Assembly (NCBI RefSeq): GCF_005938225.1
Contig: NZ_VCPC01000002.1
Coordinates: 1,116,001-1,180,000 of the forward strand
Source: Arenibacterium halophilum
GTDB taxonomy: Bacteria > Pseudomonadota > Alphaproteobacteria > Rhodobacterales > Rhodobacteraceae
Direction: 5' to 3'
Length of the DNA stretch: 64,000 nucleotides
Position numbers and translations under genes: made by a program. Below are positions 37,177 to 45,905 of the stretch, piece after piece; within the stretch, counting starts at the first letter, position 1, and every line of letters begins with the position of its first letter. The notes under the pieces are model-generated. The model worked only from the letters and a program-made list of their open reading frames with translations, was not told where the DNA came from and made no database searches.

Positions 37177-38000
37177 CAAGGCCCGCCCTTGCCGCCACGC
37201 AGCGGGCGGATTACCAAGGACGCAGAGTTCCCAACAACCTGACCGGGGCGGCCAATTTGTCTCATTTCCTGAAGAACACCAAGATCATCCGCCGGGACCG
37301 CCTGCGGGAGTTGAAAAACCGCGAACACGGCTATTTCGATTTGGAATTCATCAAGGCGCTTGAACCCGAGCACCGTGCAAAATGTGTCGATCTGCTGGAA
37401 ACGTCCTGCAGCCAGGTGCGTCAGGATGTGTTTGCCCTGTCACGGGCAAATTATAAGCGTAACGGGTTTTTCGTGGAATTCGGCGCGACCAACGGGGTCG
37501 AACTGTCGAATTCCTATATGCTGGAACGCGACTACGGATGGACAGGCATTCTGGCAGAACCTGCAAAGGGCTGGCACGACGATCTGCGGGCCAACCGCAG
37601 CGCAAGGATCGACACCCGCTGCGTCTGGAAGGAAAGCGGCGAAACGGTGAATTTCGTGCAGACCGCCAGCGCGATCAATTCGGCGATCTCCAGCTTTGTA
37701 AAAACCTCGCGGAAGGTGCGTGGGCAAAGCTATGACGTGGAAACCGTGTCGCTGAACGATCTGCTGACCCAGCACGACGCACCCTCGGTGATCGATTTTA
37801 TCTCGATCGACACCGAAGGCAGCGAATTCGACATTCTGAACGCGCTGGATTTCGATCGCTGGTCATTCCACGCGATGACGGTGGAACACAACTACGAACC
37901 CCAGCGCGAAGACGTTCACGCATTGCTAACGTCCAAGGGTTATCGCCGCGTTTTCGAAACCGCCTCGCGCTTTGACGATTGGTACGTGAAAGACATCTAG
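37173..38000 (+). CDS. FkbM-family methyltransferase
   Basis: 275 residues from ATG 37173, an ATGA overlap with the TetR stop. Class I SAM fold of the FkbM type: FFVEFGATNGVELSNSYMLE holds the SAM motif and IDFISIDTEGSEFDIL the characteristic acidic block. FkbM enzymes usually O-methylate sugars or polyketides. It runs towards the minus-strand sugar cluster and shares a stop palindrome with the GT2 gene, so a role in modifying the same glycan is plausible though it belongs to another transcript. Confidence 0.9.
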   Translation: MTRPALAATQRADYQGRRVPNNLTGAANLSHFLKNTKIIRRDRLRELKNREHGYFDLEFIKALEPEHRAKCVDLLETSCSQVRQDVFALSRANYKRNGFFVEFGATNGVELSNSYMLERDYGWTGILAEPAKGWHDDLRANRSARIDTRCVWKESGETVNFVQTASAINSAISSFVKTSRKVRGQSYDVETVSLNDLLTQHDAPSVIDFISIDTEGSEFDILNALDFDRWSFHAMTVEHNYEPQREDVHALLTSKGYRRVFETASRFDDWYVKDI

Positions 38001-39232
38001 AATTGTTTCTTGAATGGACTGGACCTCTGGCGCGCGCCTTTCCACAAAGCATCGCGATTGGCAGAGCCATCAGGGCGATAGCCATCGCCAAGGATGATGT
38101 CGGCCAGCCGCGCAGCCGTATGCACAGTGTTTTCGCCTTCCATTTCGGCGCTCAGTCGGAAACTTTGCAGTTTTGACTTGGCCTTTTCCCACCGCGCCGA
38201 CAGGCGACGACGGCTGACATCAGATACACGATCCGCCAGCACCCGGTTCAGCGTGTCGGTCTGGTCGATCTGCTTGGCGTAGGCGCGCAACCGCTCGGTG
38301 ACGTCGCGCTGCTCGTTGGCATCGTGGCCCTTATGATCGGCCAGAATAAATTTGAACCAACTTGCGTAGTCGGGTTGCTCCGGGATTTTGGTGATATCGC
38401 GCACGGTCTCCAGGATCTGGAAGAAGTTGCCCCGCACCGAGGTGCCGAAATTGACCAGATCGCGAACCTGATCCGCATTGCTTTCCCGTGCAAAGCGCGT
38501 GGCGGGGTTTTCGGCGTTGGCCTTGATCGACTTCGAGTTCGACGCCGCGCCCGTGCTGGCGGCGCTTTTGCCGCTGATCGTGATCGGATGGCACAAATCA
38601 AAATGGCGCGCGCCCTTTAGAATGGCGAGATCGGTGTAGTATAAATCCGGGCTGCTTCCGTTGAAGAAAATTCCGTTCGCGGCGCGGTGACGCTCCATAA
38701 AGGAACGCGAGGCGGCACCGTGATACAGCGTGGGTGCCTGGAAATCTTCGAAATCGGCAGAGAGGAGTTTCGCGCGGATCCGAGCCATATCGACCTCTTG
38801 CAGCGCGCCGAACAGAAACTTCTTTTCAAAACGGACACCGCCAGCCTTGCCGATGAAACCCTCGATCGGCCAGCCATAGGTCGGAATCGACCAGCTAAGA
38901 GAGTCGGGCCGGTGGGTTTCCAACGCATTGCGCAGAACCCGGAACTGGCCCGGAATGAACGCATCGTCATCGCCGATATAGATCACATAATCGCCGGTCG
39001 CATGAGACAGGGAGAATTCGAAATTCTCTCTCATCGATACCCTTTTCCCGGTGTTGATTACCTTTACACGCGGGTCATGTATCTGCGCCAGCACATCGGC
39101 GGTGCTGTCGACGCTGGCATTGTCTGAAACGATGATTTCGATCCCGTCATCTTCGATGTCGAGCACTGTCCGCAAGCAGTGGCGCAGATATATCGCGCGT
39201 TCGCGCGTCGGGATGATGATGCTGATACGCAT
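37997..39232 (-). CDS. Family 2 glycosyltransferase (GT-A fold)
   Basis: 411 residues. The GT-A domain starts ISIIIPTRERAIYLRHCL and has the DxD-type motif in YIGDDDAFI near residue 98. The C-terminal half (from about residue 230) is not part of the fold and contains a helical, charged stretch of unknown role. It is last in the ten-gene sugar unit and the only glycosyltransferase there, so it could add the finished sugar or start a chain. 3 bases separate it from the CmcI-like gene. Confidence 0.9.
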   Translation of the reverse strand: MRISIIIPTRERAIYLRHCLRTVLDIEDDGIEIIVSDNASVDSTADVLAQIHDPRVKVINTGKRVSMRENFEFSLSHATGDYVIYIGDDDAFIPGQFRVLRNALETHRPDSLSWSIPTYGWPIEGFIGKAGGVRFEKKFLFGALQEVDMARIRAKLLSADFEDFQAPTLYHGAASRSFMERHRAANGIFFNGSSPDLYYTDLAILKGARHFDLCHPITISGKSAASTGAASNSKSIKANAENPATRFARESNADQVRDLVNFGTSVRGNFFQILETVRDITKIPEQPDYASWFKFILADHKGHDANEQRDVTERLRAYAKQIDQTDTLNRVLADRVSDVSRRRLSARWEKAKSKLQSFRLSAEMEGENTVHTAARLADIILGDGYRPDGSANRDALWKGARQRSSPFKKQF

Positions 39233-39235
39233 TGG

Positions 39236-40015
39236 CTAGTCTACGCGTTTCAAGAAGCCATCGGGCGCTACCGAAATCAGCAGCTTGTGATCGATGGATT
39301 TGTCGATCTCGAACCCGGGGTTGTCCTTGATCCAGGCGTGTACAGCCGTCTTCGGATTGTCTCCGGGGCCCCAAGGGCGGTCTACAGACATCTCGGGCGG
39401 CATATCTTCGACGATCGTGTCATAGACGCAGCAGTAACTGCCAGGGGTTACCATGGGCGCATAGGCGTTCAACTCGGCCAGAACATGATCATGGGTGTGG
39501 TTGCTATCGAGGCAGACCAGCACCGACTTGGCGTCGCCGACGGCGGCCTTTACCTGTTCAACGACGGACGGATCGATGGACGAGCCCTGGATCATCTCGA
39601 TGCGGTTTGACATCGGATGCGCTTCGATGGCCTTGCGGTTGTGATCGCGGATATCGATATCGATCCCGATAACCTTGCGTTTAGGCTTAGATGGGTCAAG
39701 CACCTCACCCGCCTCGGTCGCATCACAAATGTCCAGCATGGCCAGAAGCGACGCCGACAGGATCAACGAGCCGCCATGGGCGATGCCGGTCTCGACGATG
39801 ACATCCGGGCGACAGGCCCACACCAACTCTTGAAGCGCCCATGCGTCATTCGGAAACTGAATCGCCGGACGGCCAAGCCAGGAAAAATTGTAGGACCATT
39901 TGTGCCGCGTGATTTCACGCACCCAGACCCGGGACATGGCTTGAAGGTCGGTATCCTTGCCGAGGCCATCGATATTTTCGCGAACCTCTTGCTGGAACTG
40001 TTCAATCGGGTTCAT
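39236..40015 (-). CDS. CmcI-like SAM-dependent methyltransferase
   Basis: 259 residues from ATG 40015 (AAGGAA 8 bases upstream). It belongs to the cephalosporin hydroxylase/CmcI group: W(L)GRPAIQFPNDAWALQEL, VIVETGIAHGGSL (SAM motif) and LVCLDSNHTHDHVL. Relatives in surface-glycan clusters O-methylate sugars such as rhamnose. The start lies inside the end of the WbqC gene (14-base overlap). A sugar O-methyltransferase is the likely role here. Confidence 0.85.
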   Translation of the reverse strand: MNPIEQFQQEVRENIDGLGKDTDLQAMSRVWVREITRHKWSYNFSWLGRPAIQFPNDAWALQELVWACRPDVIVETGIAHGGSLILSASLLAMLDICDATEAGEVLDPSKPKRKVIGIDIDIRDHNRKAIEAHPMSNRIEMIQGSSIDPSVVEQVKAAVGDAKSVLVCLDSNHTHDHVLAELNAYAPMVTPGSYCCVYDTIVEDMPPEMSVDRPWGPGDNPKTAVHAWIKDNPGFEIDKSIDHKLLISVAPDGFLKRVD

Positions 40016-40721
40016 GGGTAAATTCCTTCCAAGAGACGGAGCCGGATCGAATGAACGAGAGACCCTCTCGTCCAAGGTTCGCTACCAGATCCAGTGCGGT
40101 GACATAAGGGGTGAAGGCGCCGTGCAATTGCGGATAGGGCGCGCGTTGATAGTCCATGTAGCGCACCTCGATGTCTGATTGCTCGAACAGATGGTGATCG
40201 AGGTAGTTCGCCGCACCGTGCCCGGTTACATAGGCCGAACCACCCAATGCGACACAGATGTCATGGAGGCGTTGGCTCGAGCTGCCGCCGATGCCAAGAT
40301 CGCGCGAGTCGCAGAAGCGCGTACCGGAGTCCAGGCCGAAGTAGCGGGACAGTTCGATGATCGAGGCGCGTCCGACATGGCCAAGAGTGTCCGCCGACTG
40401 TGAAAACACACGGTCGACAATCCCCAACATCTCGTCAAGATGCGGCGCCTGCCGGTAGGCAGCGCGCAATGTGGCGCGGTGCGCAGCTCGCCAATCCTCG
40501 CGGTCGTCGATCCGGACCTCGTCGATCAGCTGACCGCGATGGCGGTCGCGCGTCGGCACCGTCAACCACGGCGTGCCGTTTGGTGTCTTGATCTGCACAC
40601 GATTGTAAAAGCCACGGGTGAACTGAACATCGTCGTAGTGCACGAACGTATCGGCCAAGCGGACCTGTTCCAGCAGCCCGACCCAAGGGAAGTACATCGA
40701 TTGAGAGACGACAACCTTCAT
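40002..40721 (-). CDS. WbqC-like protein
   Basis: 239 residues from ATG 40721. It opens VVVSQSMYFPWVGLLEQ and has VHYDDVQFTRGFYNRVQI and ITGHG-like YVTGHGAANYL, all marks of the WbqC family found in O-antigen and capsule clusters. The family's chemistry is not settled; N-acylation of amino sugars has been suggested by context. It is joined by an ATGA overlap to the formyltransferase gene upstream, so the two probably work on the same intermediate. Confidence 0.88.
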   Translation of the reverse strand: MKVVVSQSMYFPWVGLLEQVRLADTFVHYDDVQFTRGFYNRVQIKTPNGTPWLTVPTRDRHRGQLIDEVRIDDREDWRAAHRATLRAAYRQAPHLDEMLGIVDRVFSQSADTLGHVGRASIIELSRYFGLDSGTRFCDSRDLGIGGSSSQRLHDICVALGGSAYVTGHGAANYLDHHLFEQSDIEVRYMDYQRAPYPQLHGAFTPYVTALDLVANLGREGLSFIRSGSVSWKEFTHEPD

Positions 40722-41374
40722 GGCTGCATGGCCCCCGGCGCATTGTCCGCCAGGAATCCCGCAAAGGCGGCGCGAAGCGCCTGGGCAGCGAGGGCCGGAT
40801 TGGCGGAAGCTGTCACGCGCGGCACGCATGGACCTGCCGCACGTTCGATCGCGACCAGAGTCAGATAGACCTTCTGGACATAGGACAGCTTGTTATCTGT
40901 CTCTGGCGAGGCGTCATTAGGCAAGGGCGATACGACCTGCGCAACAATTGGTCCTGCATCAATGCTGCCATCGACGTTGTGTAGCGTGGCCCCAAGGAAC
41001 CGGGCATTTGCGCCACGTGCAGCCCGAACCGCACCGAAACCCGGGAATGCAGGCAAAAGTGACGGGTGAATGTTCTGAATCTCGAAACCTTCGTACAGCT
41101 CTGGCCCGATCAGACGCAGAAAATAAAGCAGTCCAAAGGTGATATCGTGGCGCCGGAATTCTTCGGCCGCCTGGGTCGAGAACGCGTCGCGCGTGGTCCA
41201 GTCGATGCGTCGGTGCGCGATATCACGTTCAACAGCGCGCGCCTCGGCATCACAGGGACGGTCGGTAAGAACAAGTGTGGACCCAGGATCCACCAGCCCG
41301 GCCTCCCGCGCCATGTCAAACGCCGTAAAGAACGCGCTGCCGCCAGCTGAACACACTGCACAAAGCCCGATCAT
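40718..41374 (-). CDS. PurN-like formyltransferase
   Basis: 218 residues from ATG 41374. N-terminal half is short and divergent; the core has NIHPSLLPAFPG with N101 and H103 and DGSIDAGPIV with D139, the exact catalytic triad of 10-formyltetrahydrofolate enzymes. It is smaller than the sugar N-formyltransferases such as VioF or ArnA that carry a C-terminal extension. Within an aminotransferase-containing sugar unit, formylation of an amino sugar is the best guess. Confidence 0.88.
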   Translation of the reverse strand: MIGLCAVCSAGGSAFFTAFDMAREAGLVDPGSTLVLTDRPCDAEARAVERDIAHRRIDWTTRDAFSTQAAEEFRRHDITFGLLYFLRLIGPELYEGFEIQNIHPSLLPAFPGFGAVRAARGANARFLGATLHNVDGSIDAGPIVAQVVSPLPNDASPETDNKLSYVQKVYLTLVAIERAAGPCVPRVTASANPALAAQALRAAFAGFLADNAPGAMQP

Positions 41375-42000
41375 GCAGGTTCCCGGAAGAGGTAGACGCT
41401 GTATTCGAACAGCGGATAGGCGTGATCGATGCGGAAATATGGGGTCACTTCCGCCATGCACCAGGCGAGGATATCGGTCGGGCTTTGGTAGTACAGGTTC
41501 TCGGCGTGAAAGTTGACCTTGGAGGTCATTGTGTTGAATACGCAACCGATGTCTGACAGGTCAAACAGTCGACGGATCAACCGGCGGGCGAAATCGTCCA
41601 TCTCGCGGCCCGGCGTGTCAAGCTTCTGGGTAAGGATTCCGTTGCAAACCACGATATCGTAACGCCCGTCAAGTGACGCATCCAGGATATCGCCTTCAAT
41701 GAACATCGCATCGGGATGCGTCCGCCGCGCTTCGTGCAGCATGGCAGGGACCACGTCGATGCCCGTGTACTCAAGCGAAAGTCCTCTTGCGTTGGCATGG
41801 CTCAGTAACCCGCCATAGCCGCATCCGACATCAAGCAGGCGTGGGCGGCGAAGGCCGGGCGGAAGGACCGCCAGCATCTTGTCATATCGCAGGGCAAGGC
41901 GCGTCTCGTCACTGCCCCAGTCAGCGCCCGCCGATGTCGCACCGTGGCGATCAAAGGTGCCGGCATAATGATCTTTCATGCGTTGGGTGATCCTGTCCAT
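41371..42000 (-). CDS. Class I SAM-dependent methyltransferase
   Basis: 209 residues from ATG 42000, a TGATG junction with the aminotransferase stop. GGAG lies 7 bases upstream; a GTG one codon earlier is also possible. SAM motif LLDVGCGYGG at residues 55-64, followed by YTGIDVVPAM. The protein keeps IVVCNGILTQKLD, where the acidic pair may sit near the acceptor. It may methylate the amino or hydroxyl group of the sugar. ATGA overlap joins it to the formyltransferase. Confidence 0.9.
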   Translation of the reverse strand: MDRITQRMKDHYAGTFDRHGATSAGADWGSDETRLALRYDKMLAVLPPGLRRPRLLDVGCGYGGLLSHANARGLSLEYTGIDVVPAMLHEARRTHPDAMFIEGDILDASLDGRYDIVVCNGILTQKLDTPGREMDDFARRLIRRLFDLSDIGCVFNTMTSKVNFHAENLYYQSPTDILAWCMAEVTPYFRIDHAYPLFEYSVYLFREPA

Positions 42001-43109
42001 CACGCTGCTCCGTCCATAAGGCCGCGAACCACCTCTGCCACCCGGTCGATGTCGGTCTGCGTCATGTCGTGATAGCTGGGCAGGTTGATGGCGCGGCGCG
42101 CAATGTCATGCGCATGGCGGGTTTGCGCGCTGTCAAAGAAGTCGAGGTCGGACAGCGGGCTGAAGAACACGCGGGCATCAATGTCGGCGGCCTGAAAGGC
42201 GGCGATGGCCTGGGCCTGCGTGATGCCTGTCTGTTCGGAAAAGACCACCGTAGGCATCCACGCGCCATTCACCACGCCCGTCGGCTCGGGGTTCATCGCG
42301 ATGCGGTCGTCGGGCAGCAGGCGGGACTTGTAGGCGGCCAAAATCTCGCGCTTGCGCGCGGTCAACTCATCTATGCGTTCGATCTGGGCCAGGCCGATGG
42401 CGGCCTGAACGTTCGAGATCTTGTATTTGAACCCGATCATATCGGGCCAGAATTGTCGCGTCTGGCCGCGCGCGCGGCCGTGGTTCGACAGGGTCAGAAC
42501 GGTTTCATACAACTCGGCGTCCGAGGTGGCGAACATGCCGCCTTCGCCCGTGGTCATCGTCTTGGTGCCGTGGAAGGAAAACGTGGAAAACCGCCCCATC
42601 GACCCGGCGCGCTTGCCCTTGTAGACCGATCCGATCGCCTCGGCCGCATCTTCGATCAGCGCGATGCCGTGGCGGTCGGCCAAAGCCAGCAGCGCGTCCA
42701 TGTCGCAAAGATTGCCGTAGATATGCGTGGCGATGATGGCGCGGGTCTTCGGCGTGATCGCAGCTTCGGCGGCCAGGGGGTCGATGCACCAGCTGTCGGG
42801 ATCGACATCCACAAACACCGGCGTCGCCCCCACATGGGCGATGGGCGCGGCGGTGGCGATCCAGTTGGTATCGGCCAGGATAACCTCGTCACCCTGCCCG
42901 ATCCCCAGCGCCGAAAGGCCCATGTGCAGCGCGCCGGTGCAGCTTGACGTGGCGATGACATGGGGCACGCCCAGATGCGCGGCAAACCCGGCCTCGAACC
43001 TGTTGATATAGTCATAGCACTGCGCGCCCCAGCCGTTGCGCGCGGCGTCGGTGGCATAGTCGACCTCAAGATCCGTGATTGAGGGCCGGGTATAGGCGAT
43101 GCGGCTCAT
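42000..43109 (-). CDS. DegT/DnrJ/EryC1/StrS aminotransferase
   Basis: 369 residues from ATG 43109. PLP enzyme: K183 in FSFHGTKTMTTGEGG forms the Schiff base and D154 in IEDAAEAIG contacts the pyridine nitrogen. The lysine is kept, so it is a true transaminase and not a dehydratase of the ColD/RfbH type, which has histidine. It should aminate a keto group of the CDP-sugar made by RfbF/RfbG. ATGA-type overlaps join it on both sides. Confidence 0.95.
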   Translation of the reverse strand: MSRIAYTRPSITDLEVDYATDAARNGWGAQCYDYINRFEAGFAAHLGVPHVIATSSCTGALHMGLSALGIGQGDEVILADTNWIATAAPIAHVGATPVFVDVDPDSWCIDPLAAEAAITPKTRAIIATHIYGNLCDMDALLALADRHGIALIEDAAEAIGSVYKGKRAGSMGRFSTFSFHGTKTMTTGEGGMFATSDAELYETVLTLSNHGRARGQTRQFWPDMIGFKYKISNVQAAIGLAQIERIDELTARKREILAAYKSRLLPDDRIAMNPEPTGVVNGAWMPTVVFSEQTGITQAQAIAAFQAADIDARVFFSPLSDLDFFDSAQTRHAHDIARRAINLPSYHDMTQTDIDRVAEVVRGLMDGAA

Positions 43110-44323
43110 GTGATGGTCAGCTCCGGTACGGCGGTGACGAAGCGAGTGCCCTGATCGGCGAGATCCGACAGTTGCGCGCGCACCTCGGTGCCGATGTTCC
43201 ACGGCAGGATCACCACGTAATCCGGGCGGTTGTCGCGCAGCGCGTCAGGCGCAAGAATCGGAATATGGCTGCCGGGCATGTATTTACCCTGCTTCGATGG
43301 CGCCGCATCGCAGACAAAGCCGATCAGGTCGGGCCGCACCCCGGCGAAATTCATCAGCGTGTTGCCCTTGGCCGCCGCACCATAGGCGGCCACGGATTTG
43401 CCCTCGGCCTGCGCATCCAGCAAGAAGCGCAGAAAGGCGTTCTTGACCGCCTCGGCCTTGGGTTGGAAGGCGGTGTAGTAGCCGTCCGTCTCCATGCCCC
43501 GGTCGCGTTCCTGCGCCAGAATGGCGGCGACAGCGGCGGTTTCGGCGTGCTCGGCCCCGTCGAGGCAGGCGTAGACGCGCAGCGACCCGCCGTGTGTTGG
43601 CAGCTCTTCCACATCGAACACCCGCAATCCCGCCCGCGCCATGATGCGCGATACCGCCAGCAGCGAGAGATACGAGAAATGTTCATGATACACGGTGTCG
43701 AACTGGTTGAATTCCACCAGCCGCATCAAGTGCGGGAATTCCAGCGTGATAACGCCCTGCGGTTTCAGCGACCGCGCCAGACCAAGTGTAAAGTCATTGA
43801 TATCAGGCACATGCGCATAGACGTTATTGCCAAGGATTAAGTCTGATTTGGGCAGATTTTCCGCCATCTCAGCCCCGAAGAACGCCTGTTCCACCGGAAT
43901 TCCCAGCGCGCGGGCTGCCTCGGCCGTGCCTTTTGTCGGCTCGACCCCAAGGCAGGGAATGCCGGCGGCGACGAAATTCTTCAGCAGGTATCCATCGTTC
44001 GAGGCCACCTCGATCACATGGCTGTCGGTGCTCAGGCCAAGCCGGTCCGTGATCATCTGAACGTAGGCCGCGGCATGGGCCAGCCAGCCCTGCGAGGTCG
44101 ACGAGAAATAGGCGTAATCGTCGGTAAACAGCTGATCGGCATCGGCGAAATCCTCGGTTTGCACCAGACGGCACTCCGGGCACGCCGCCAGCCGCAGCGG
44201 AAAGGTCAGCTCTGGCCGCGACAGGCCCTCGGGCGCAAGATAGGCGTTCGACGGCGGCGCATGGCCCAAGTCAAGAAAGGGCAGCGTCAGCGGTGTGTCG
44301 CAGTGGCGGCAGGTCTGGGTCAC
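43106..44323 (-). CDS. Sugar C-methyltransferase of the NovU/TcaB9 type
   Basis: 405 residues from GTG 44323, a GTGA overlap with the rfbC stop and AAGGAG 11 bases upstream. Layout of TDP-sugar C3-methyltransferases: N-terminal zinc domain with CRHC (C5, C8) and CPEC (C48, C51), SAM domain with VIEVASNDGYLL (103-114) and VYHEHFSYLS with YHEH at 212-215, the catalytic pair region, then a C-terminal third domain with AYGAAAKGNT. It should add a methyl at C3 next to a keto group, giving a branched sugar. Substrate here would be CDP-linked, unlike known members. Confidence 0.92.
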   Translation of the reverse strand: MTQTCRHCDTPLTLPFLDLGHAPPSNAYLAPEGLSRPELTFPLRLAACPECRLVQTEDFADADQLFTDDYAYFSSTSQGWLAHAAAYVQMITDRLGLSTDSHVIEVASNDGYLLKNFVAAGIPCLGVEPTKGTAEAARALGIPVEQAFFGAEMAENLPKSDLILGNNVYAHVPDINDFTLGLARSLKPQGVITLEFPHLMRLVEFNQFDTVYHEHFSYLSLLAVSRIMARAGLRVFDVEELPTHGGSLRVYACLDGAEHAETAAVAAILAQERDRGMETDGYYTAFQPKAEAVKNAFLRFLLDAQAEGKSVAAYGAAAKGNTLMNFAGVRPDLIGFVCDAAPSKQGKYMPGSHIPILAPDALRDNRPDYVVILPWNIGTEVRAQLSDLADQGTRFVTAVPELTIT

Positions 44324-44862
44324 AGCGGGTCGCACTCCTTCAGCGGGGGCAGGTCACGGTCTCGGTCCGACATCTGCACGGGTGGCTGCGGCCAGTCGAT
44401 CCCCAGCGCCGGATCCAGCGGGTTGATGCCGCCTTCGTGCCCGGGTGCATAAGCGGTGGAATGCAGATATTTCAATTCGGTGCCGTCCTGCAACGTTTGG
44501 AACCCGTGCGCGAACCCCTTGGGAATGTAGATGGCATTGCGCCGCGCACCGTCCAGCGTGACGGCGGTATGGCGCCCAAAGGTGTCCGAGTCGCGGCGCA
44601 GATCTACGATCACATCCAGGGCCATGCCGCGCAGGCAGCGCACCAGCTTGATTTCATCCGCCGGGGGGCGCTGAAAATGCAGGCCCCGCAGGGTGCCTGC
44701 GTGGGTGTTGACCGAAATGTTCATCTGCACCCAGGTGGTGTTCAGCCCCTGCGCGGCGAATTCATCGTCGCAATACAGCCGCGCGAACATTCCCCGCGCA
44801 TCCTCGCGAGGGTCGATGTCGATGCTGACGGCCCCGGCCAGTGGCAGCGGCGAAAAGATCAT
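44320..44862 (-). CDS. rfbC: dTDP-4-dehydrorhamnose 3,5-epimerase-like protein
   Basis: 180 residues from ATG 44862. Cupin epimerase with the catalytic histidine H62 in RGLHFQ and tyrosines Y132 and Y138 in KYLHSTAYAPGHEGG, matching the RmlC family. In a cluster fed by CDP-glucose its substrate is likely CDP-4-keto-6-deoxyglucose rather than the dTDP form. Overlaps of 4 bases join it to rfbG and the C-methyltransferase. Confidence 0.9.
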   Translation of the reverse strand: MIFSPLPLAGAVSIDIDPREDARGMFARLYCDDEFAAQGLNTTWVQMNISVNTHAGTLRGLHFQRPPADEIKLVRCLRGMALDVIVDLRRDSDTFGRHTAVTLDGARRNAIYIPKGFAHGFQTLQDGTELKYLHSTAYAPGHEGGINPLDPALGIDWPQPPVQMSDRDRDLPPLKECDPL

Positions 44863-45905
44863 TGCGCGGCCTCGAAGGCGGCAATCTGCGCGGTGGTGAT
44901 CTGCGTCGGGTCGGCCCCCTGCGCCACGTCGCGATACCATTCGACCGTGTGGCGCACGCCGGTTTCAAAATCCCAACGCGGGCGATAGCCCAGATCTCGG
45001 CGCGCCTGTTCGATCGACAGCGCCAGCAACCCGGCCTCGTGCCGGGCCGAGGGGTCGGACATATCGCGCCAGTCGCCCGGCCAGTGCCGCAAGGCTGTAT
45101 CCACCAGATCGCGCACCGGGCGCACATCGCAGGTTTCGGGGCCAAGGTTGTAGCTGTCGGCCAGCGCATCACCCGCCAGCGCCCTTTCGGCCAGCGTCAT
45201 ATAACCGGACAGCGGCTCCAGCACATGCTGCCACGGCCGCACCGCACCTGGATTGCGCAGGCCAAGCGCCTGCCCCGCCCCGAGCGCGCGCGCCAGGTCG
45301 GGCATGATGCGGTGCGCGGCCCAGTCGCCGCCGCCGATCACATTGCCCGCCCGCGCAGAAACCACGCGCACGAGGTGATCGCCAAAGAAAGACTTGCGGT
45401 AGCTGGCGATCACCAGCTCGGACCCGGCCTTGCTGGCGCTATAGGGATCATGCCCGCCCAGCGGGTCGGATTCGCGATAGGGATGCACCCATTCGCGGTT
45501 GTCATAGACCTTGTCGGTGGTGATCATCACGGCGGCACAAGGGGCATCCAGCCCGCGCAGCGCCTCCAGCACATGCGCCGTGCCCATCACGTTGCTGGCC
45601 CATGTGCCGAGCGGGTCGTCGTAGGACGCCAGAACCAGCGGCTGCGCGGCGAGGTGAAACACCACTTCGGGGCGCACCCCTGCCACTCGGTCGGCGACCA
45701 CCTTGGGATCACGTATATCGCCGATCCTGTGATCCAGCCTTTCGGCCAGCCCAAGCTGGTCGAACAGCGCCGGATCGGTATCGGGCACCAGCGCCAGCCC
45801 AAACACCTGCGCCCCGCGCATCAGCAACCACTGCGACAGCCAGCTGCCCTTGAACCCGGTGTGCCCGGTTACAAGGACGCGCTTTCCCTCCCAGAAGCCG
45901 GTCAT
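44859..45905 (-). CDS. rfbG: CDP-glucose 4,6-dehydratase
   Basis: 348 residues from ATG 45905, with an ATGA overlap to rfbF. Short-chain dehydrogenase fold: [10 protein letters not shown] (residues 13-22) binds [12 protein letters not shown] is the threonine-aspartate pair and YSASKAGSE the tyrosine-lysine pair. It removes water from CDP-glucose to give CDP-4-keto-6-deoxyglucose. The pairing with rfbF supports CDP rather than dTDP specificity. Confidence 0.95.
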   Translation of the reverse strand: MTGFWEGKRVLVTGHTGFKGSWLSQWLLMRGAQVFGLALVPDTDPALFDQLGLAERLDHRIGDIRDPKVVADRVAGVRPEVVFHLAAQPLVLASYDDPLGTWASNVMGTAHVLEALRGLDAPCAAVMITTDKVYDNREWVHPYRESDPLGGHDPYSASKAGSELVIASYRKSFFGDHLVRVVSARAGNVIGGGDWAAHRIMPDLARALGAGQALGLRNPGAVRPWQHVLEPLSGYMTLAERALAGDALADSYNLGPETCDVRPVRDLVDTALRHWPGDWRDMSDPSARHEAGLLALSIEQARRDLGYRPRWDFETGVRHTVEWYRDVAQGADPTQITTAQIAAFEAAQ

